This document shows positions 59,455-64,000 of a stretch of DNA of 64,000 nt, one piece after another. This DNA is from Thunnus maccoyii. Lineage: Eukaryota > Chordata > Actinopteri > Scombriformes > Scombridae. The notes below the pieces were generated by a model, which saw nothing but the letters and a program-made list of their open reading frames with translations, did not search any database and was not told the DNA's origin. The position numbers and the translations under genes were made by a program. Each line of letters starts with the position of its first letter. The stretch's first letter is position 1. The stretch covers positions 69,501-133,500 of the forward strand of contig NC_056545.1 in NCBI RefSeq assembly GCF_910596095.1, written 5' to 3'.

Positions 59455-61948
59455 ATGGCAGCGCCCATAGATCTGGAGTTGAAGAAGGTACCGCGCGTTA
59501 AACTCCCCTGCTCTTACCTGTCTGTCTGCTCTTACCTGTCTGTCTGCTCTTACCTGTCTGTCTGCCGCTACCTGTCTGTCTGCCGCTACCTGTCTGTGTT
59601 TAATGAAGAGCCGACACACTAACAGCTAACAGCCGAGCTAACTGCAGCACGAGGAGCTAACCCTGATTCATTACACTCACGCGAGCAGTATCAAGTACCT
59701 GATGTCCACGTGCAGCTGATTATCAGTAACTGTTCTCAGTGTTCAGAGTTAAACTGAGTGTCTGTGAGTCACAGAAACCTGCAGCTCAGCCCGGTCAGTG
59801 AACGCATCAGTACAGATGTGTGTGTGTCAGTGAACGCATCAGTACAGGTGTGTGTGTGTGTCAGTGAACGCATCAGTACAGATGTGTGTGTGTCAGTGAA
59901 CGCATCAGTACAGATGTTTGTGTGTCAGTGAATGCATCAGTACAGATGTGTGTGTGTCAGTGAATGCATCAGTACAGATGTTTGTGTGTCAGTGAACGCA
60001 TCAGTACAGATGTGTGTGTGTCAGTGAACGCATCAGTACAGATGTTTGTGTGTCAGTGAATGCATCAGTACAGATGTGTGTGTGTCAGTGAACGCATCAG
60101 TACAGATGTTGTGTGTTGTATTCTGTCCTTTATTTTATGAAACACCAGAACAGGAAATGAAGTTTTTAAAGGGCTTTTTTTTTGCCCTGATGAAATGTTT
60201 CAAATGATGGAATGGATGAAGGTTGTCCAGGTGTTTTTAATCAGAGCGAGACCTCCTGCAGGTGAAAGCTGTCCAGGTGTTTTTAATCAGAGCGAGACCT
60301 CCTGCAGGTGAAAGCTGTCCAGGTGTATTTAATCAGAGCGAGACCTCCTGCAGGTGAAAGCTGTCCAGGTGTATTTAATCAGAGCGAGACCTCCTGCACG
60401 TGAAAGCTGTTCAGGTGTATTTAATCAGAGCGAGACCTCCTGCACGTGAAAGCTGTTCAGGTGTATTTAATCAGAGCGAGACCTCCTGCACGTGAAAGCT
60501 GTTCAGGTGTATTTAATCAGAGCGAGACCTCCTGCACGTGAAAGCTGTTCAGGTGTATTTAATCAGAGCGAGACCTCCTGCAGGTGAAAGCTGTTCAGGT
60601 GTATTTAATCAGAGCGAGACCTCCTGCACGTGAAAGCTGTTCAGGTGTATTTAATCAGAGCGAGACCTCCTGCAGGTGAAAGCTGTCCAGGTGTTTTTAA
60701 TCAGAGCGAGACCTCCTGCAGGTGAAAGCTGTCCAGGTGTTTTTAATCAGAGCGAGACCTCCTGCAGGTGAAAGCTGTCCAGGTGTTTTTAATCAGAGCG
60801 AGACCTCCTGCAGGTGAAAGCTGTTCAGGTGTATTTAATCAGAGCGAGACCTCCTGCAGGTGAAAGCTGTTCAGGTGTATTTAATCAGAGCGAGACCTCC
60901 TGCAGGTGAAAGCTGTTCAGGTGTTTTTAATCAGAGTGAGACCTCTCTCTCCGCAGGCGTTCTCGGAGCTGCAGGTGAAGATGATCGATACGCAGCAGAA
61001 AGTGAAGCTGGCCGACCTGCAGATCGATCAGCTGACTCGTGTTCAGAAACATGCTAAGCTAACTCACGCTGAGATCACCACGCTGCCTGACAACACACGG
61101 CTGTATGAGGGCGTCGGACGCATGTGAGTCTCCATGGCAACGGCCAGGTTACCTGTGACACACACACACACAAACCTAATGATCATATTATTGATTAAAG
61201 TTGGCGTGTGTAGAAGTCACAGCTTTGTTCCACCTATAAGTTTACAGTGATTACACTTCATTCTGTCCCTGAGATACTACATTACCCATGAGCCTCGGCT
61301 GCTGCTGCTGCTATGGAGAAGAAGCCAGTCATAGGTGTGAATCCAAACGCTTGGTTACTGAAGTTGTAAACAAAACGTGTCGCCATGGTTACTGAAGTCA
61401 CTCAAAGTGAACTGATTTAATCTGCATAATCTTCAACTTCTGATCACTGCCAGCGGTGCATGTGATCAAATTCTAAGCTCTGTGATTGGTTGTTTCTGGC
61501 TGAAATGCACCTTGGGAGTCGTAGTTAACTTTTTACTGAAGAATCAGAGATTTATTAACAGCTGTTGTTTTGTTGAGTTTAATGCTGATCAGAAAATTGA
61601 AACATCTGCTGCCGTCGCACATCTGCACATCTGTACATCTACACATCTGTACATCTGCACATCTGTACGGCACAAACAGAGAAAATCAGAGTCTCCTTTA
61701 AGAATGCACGTCTGTGATTGGACGTCTGTTTATTGATAAAATTCCCAGTTACCATAAATCCTCTAAAAGTGTGCAGGACCTTTATTCACCTGAGTGCTCT
61801 TCATCAGACACACACCTGGATTTCTAAAGGTCACCTGTGTGTGTGTGTGTGTGTGTGTTTCAGGTTCATCCTGCAGTCGAAGGAGGAGATCAATAATCAG
61901 CTGACGGACAAACAGAAAACAGCTGATGAGAAGATCAAAGAACTTGAG
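59455..61948 (+). CDS. pfdn1: pfdn1: prefoldin subunit 1 (partial, last exon not found in window)
   Basis: Three coding exons: 59455-59487 (MAAPIDLELKK), 60957-61123 and 61864-61948, joining in phase to residues 1-95; the human protein has 122. Prefoldin 1 is a beta-type subunit of the hexameric prefoldin chaperone that hands nascent actin and tubulin to the CCT chaperonin. Conserved segments seen: MIDTQQKVKLADLQIDQL, LYEGVGRMFILQSKEEI and KTADEKIKELE, covering the first coiled coil, the beta-hairpin region and the start of the second coiled coil. The expected last exon (about 27 codons) is not visible from 61949 to 64000, most of which is minisatellite, so it probably lies beyond the right edge. 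Intron 1 ends in a 46-bp array made of acceptor-like units, and the exon 3 acceptor follows a (GT)n run. Confidence 0.95.
59511..59598. repeat. 18-bp repeat after the pfdn1 exon 1 donor, 5 copies
   Basis: CTCTTACCTGTCTGTCTG and CCGCTACCTGTCTGTCTG units, starting 24 nt into intron 1. Confidence 0.93.
59780..60112. repeat. 32-bp minisatellite in pfdn1 intron 1
   Basis: About 10 copies with AACGCATCAGTACAGATGTG and TGTGTGTCAGTG. Confidence 0.95.
60228..60945. repeat. 46-bp minisatellite at the pfdn1 exon 2 acceptor, about 15 copies
   Basis: Unit GGTGTTTTTAATCAGAGCGA, then GACCTCCTGCAGGTGAAAGC and TGTCCA. The final, diverged unit is the genuine acceptor: TTTTAATCAGAGTGAGACC, TCTCTCTCCGCAG, exon 2. 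Confidence 0.96.
61830..61863 (+). repeat. (GT)n-T3-CAG at the pfdn1 exon 3 acceptor
   Basis: About 12 GT units, then TTTCAG directly before exon 3. Same layout as the dck exon 7 acceptor. Confidence 0.93.
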
Positions 61949-61989
61949 GTACAAATAGACAAATACACACAATGAGTCAGGTATTGATC

Positions 61990-62170
61990 AGCGATCAGCT
62001 GGCTGAGCAGTTCATGTTATTTCAGTGGGTTTTTTTAAACGGCTGATCGGTGGTTCGATTCTCGACTCGTCCAGACGACACGTTCTGAAACGTGAGTCAA
62101 CGTCTGTGTCGTTGTCATGGAAACTGCAGGTAGCGTAGCGTAGCTCCTTTTAAGAAACAGGGCAGAGCGT
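61990..62170 (+). mobile_element. Degenerate tRNA-derived SINE scrap
   Basis: GGCTGATCGGTGGTTCGATTC and TCGACTCGTCCAG recall the B-box region of the SINE at 20721. The head is missing or decayed. Confidence 0.4.
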
Positions 62171-62185
62171 AAGCGAGTGAGTGTC

Positions 62186-63755
62186 ATAAAAATGTTCAGT
62201 ACAGACTACAGTGTCAGTAAATATACAGTACAGACTACAGTGTCAGTAAATATACAGTACAGACTACAGTGTCAGTAAATGTTCAGTACAGACTACAGTG
62301 TCAGTAAATATACAGTACAGACTACAGTGTCAGTAAATGTTCAGTACAGACTACAGTGTCAGTAAATATACAGTACAGACTACAGTGTCAGTAAATGTTC
62401 AGTACAGACTACAGTGTCAGTAAATATATAATACAGACTACAGTGTCAGTAAATATACAGTACAGACTACAGTGTCAGTAAATATACAGTACAGACTACA
62501 GTGTCAGTAAATGTTCAGTACAGACTACAGTGTCAGTAAATATACAGTACAGACTACAGTGTCAGTAAATGTTCAGTACAGACTACAGCGTCAGTAAATA
62601 TACAGTACAGACTACAGTGTCAGTAAATGTTCAGTACAGACTACAGCGTCAGTAAATATACAGTACAGACTACAGTGTGTCAGTAAATATACAGTACAGA
62701 CTACAGTGTCAGTAAGTGTTCAGTACAGACTACAGTGTCAGTAAGTGTTCAGTACAGACTACAGTGTGTCAGTAAATATACAGTACAGACTACAGTGTCA
62801 GTAAGTGTTCAGTACAGACTACAGCGTGTCGGTAAATATACAGTACAGACTACAGTGTGTCAGTTAATGTACAGTACAGACTACAGTGTCAGTAAGTGTT
62901 CAGTACAGACTACAGTGTGTCAGTAAATATACAGTACAGACTACAGTGTCAGTAAGTGTTCAGTACAGACTACAGCGTGTCAGTAAATATACAGTACAGA
63001 CTACAGTGTGTCAGTTAATGTACAGTACAGACTACAGTGTCAGTAAGTGTTCAGTACAGACTACAGTGTCAGTAAGTGTTCAGTACAGACTACAGTGTGT
63101 CAGTAAATATACAGTACAGACTACAGTGTCAGTAAATATACAGTACAGACTACAGTGTCAGTAAGTGTCCAGTACAGACTACAGTGTCAGTAAGTGTCCA
63201 GTACAGACTACAGTGTCAGTAAATATACAGTACAGACTACAGTGTCAGTAAGTGTTCAGTACAGACTACAGTGTCAGTAAATATACAGTACAGACTACAG
63301 TGTCAGTAAGTGTCCAGTACAGACTACAGTTGTCAGTAAATATACAGTACAGACTACAGTGTCAGTAAGTGTTCAGTACAGACTACAGTGTCAGTAAGTG
63401 TTCAGTATAGACTACAGTGTGTCAGTAAATGTTCAGTACAGACTACAGTGTCAGTAAGTGTCCAGTACAGACTACAGTTGTCAGTAAATATACAGTATAG
63501 ACTACAGTGTGTCAGTAAATGTTCAGTACAGACTACAGTGTCAGTAAGTGTCCAGTACAGACTACAGTTGTCAGTAAATATACAGTATAGACTATAGTGT
63601 GTCAGTAAATGTTCAGTACAGACTACAGTGTCAGTAAGTGTCCAGTACAGACTACAGTTGTCAGTAAATATACAGTACAGACTACAGTGTGTCAGTAAAT
63701 GTTCAGTACAGACTACAGGGTCAGTAAATGTTCAGTACAGACTACAGTGTGTCAG
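62186..63755. repeat. 29-31-bp minisatellite in pfdn1 intron 3, about 53 copies
   Basis: Units of CAGTACAGACTACAGTGTCA plus GTAAATATA, GTAAATGTT, GTAAGTGTT or GTAAGTGTC. Begins about 235 bp after the exon 3 donor. Confidence 0.96.
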
Positions 63756-64000
63756 TTTATAAATGTTGCAGCTTCTCAAGACCAAGAAAATTCACGTCTG
63801 TTGTTTCCTCAACTGCTGGAAAAGTGAAGGGGGTTAGCTCCAAAGTTAGCAACAATAAGTTAGCCCAACCTGAAGACACTGAACAGAGAAATGTGGCTGC
63901 TGACCCCCCGACCCGCCCGCCAGGCCGAACCAGTCAACTCGGGAAACACTGGACAGAACCTAATAGCCTAACCCAGTTCACCATTTAAACAGCTTTACTG
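63756..64000 (+). other. Right edge, unidentified
   Basis: One plus frame is open to 63988 (KFTSVVSSTAGKVKGVSSK onward) with no recognised family; it may be LINE ORF1 sequence. It does not match the missing prefoldin 1 C-terminus. Confidence 0.25.

Overview
The window is vertebrate nuclear DNA, almost certainly from a ray-finned fish and probably a percomorph. It holds four intron-rich genes whose proteins match vertebrate families along their whole length. All coding introns I placed are GT-AG. The interspersed repeats are of teleost type: L2-clade LINEs with (ATTG)n or (ATT)n tails, a Tc1-derived MITE with TA duplications, and a tRNA-derived SINE.

Layout. 1-5380: flank of mat2b, with hexamer, (CA)n and G-rich 35-bp arrays, an old dispersed repeat and a LINE RNase H scrap. 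5381-15526 (+): mat2b, regulatory beta subunit of methionine adenosyltransferase II, 7 coding exons, 333 aa. 17706-35689 (-): a Slc22 organic anion transporter of the OAT1/OAT3 kind, 15 coding exons, 580 aa, convergent with mat2b. 35690-48250: intergenic, mostly minisatellites plus an L2 copy. 48680-57466 (-): dck, deoxycytidine kinase, 8 coding exons, 262 aa. 59455-61948 (+): first three coding exons of pfdn1 (prefoldin subunit 1); its last exon was not found before the right edge. dck and pfdn1 are divergent, about 2 kb apart. The genes do unrelated jobs (S-adenosylmethionine synthesis, organic anion uptake, nucleoside salvage, chaperone assembly), and I see no functional cluster.

The striking feature is the tandem repeat load. 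By my tally of array spans about 27-28 kb, or some 43% of the window, is minisatellite or microsatellite in about 30 separate arrays. Many sit inside introns and begin or end exactly at a splice junction, and several units are plainly copies of the adjoining donor or acceptor. Examples: mat2b intron 2 (array starts at the donor), mat2b intron 4 (the whole intron is about 90 copies of a 25-mer, stop-free and a multiple of 3), mat2b exon 4 (acceptor plus exon start triplicated), dck intron 1 (six or seven copies of the exon 1 donor), dck intron 3 (two arrays, one at each end), dck intron 6 ((TG)35 at the acceptor) and pfdn1 intron 1 (about 15 copies of an acceptor-like 46-mer). The very long open frames in the window are by-products of these arrays, not protein genes.
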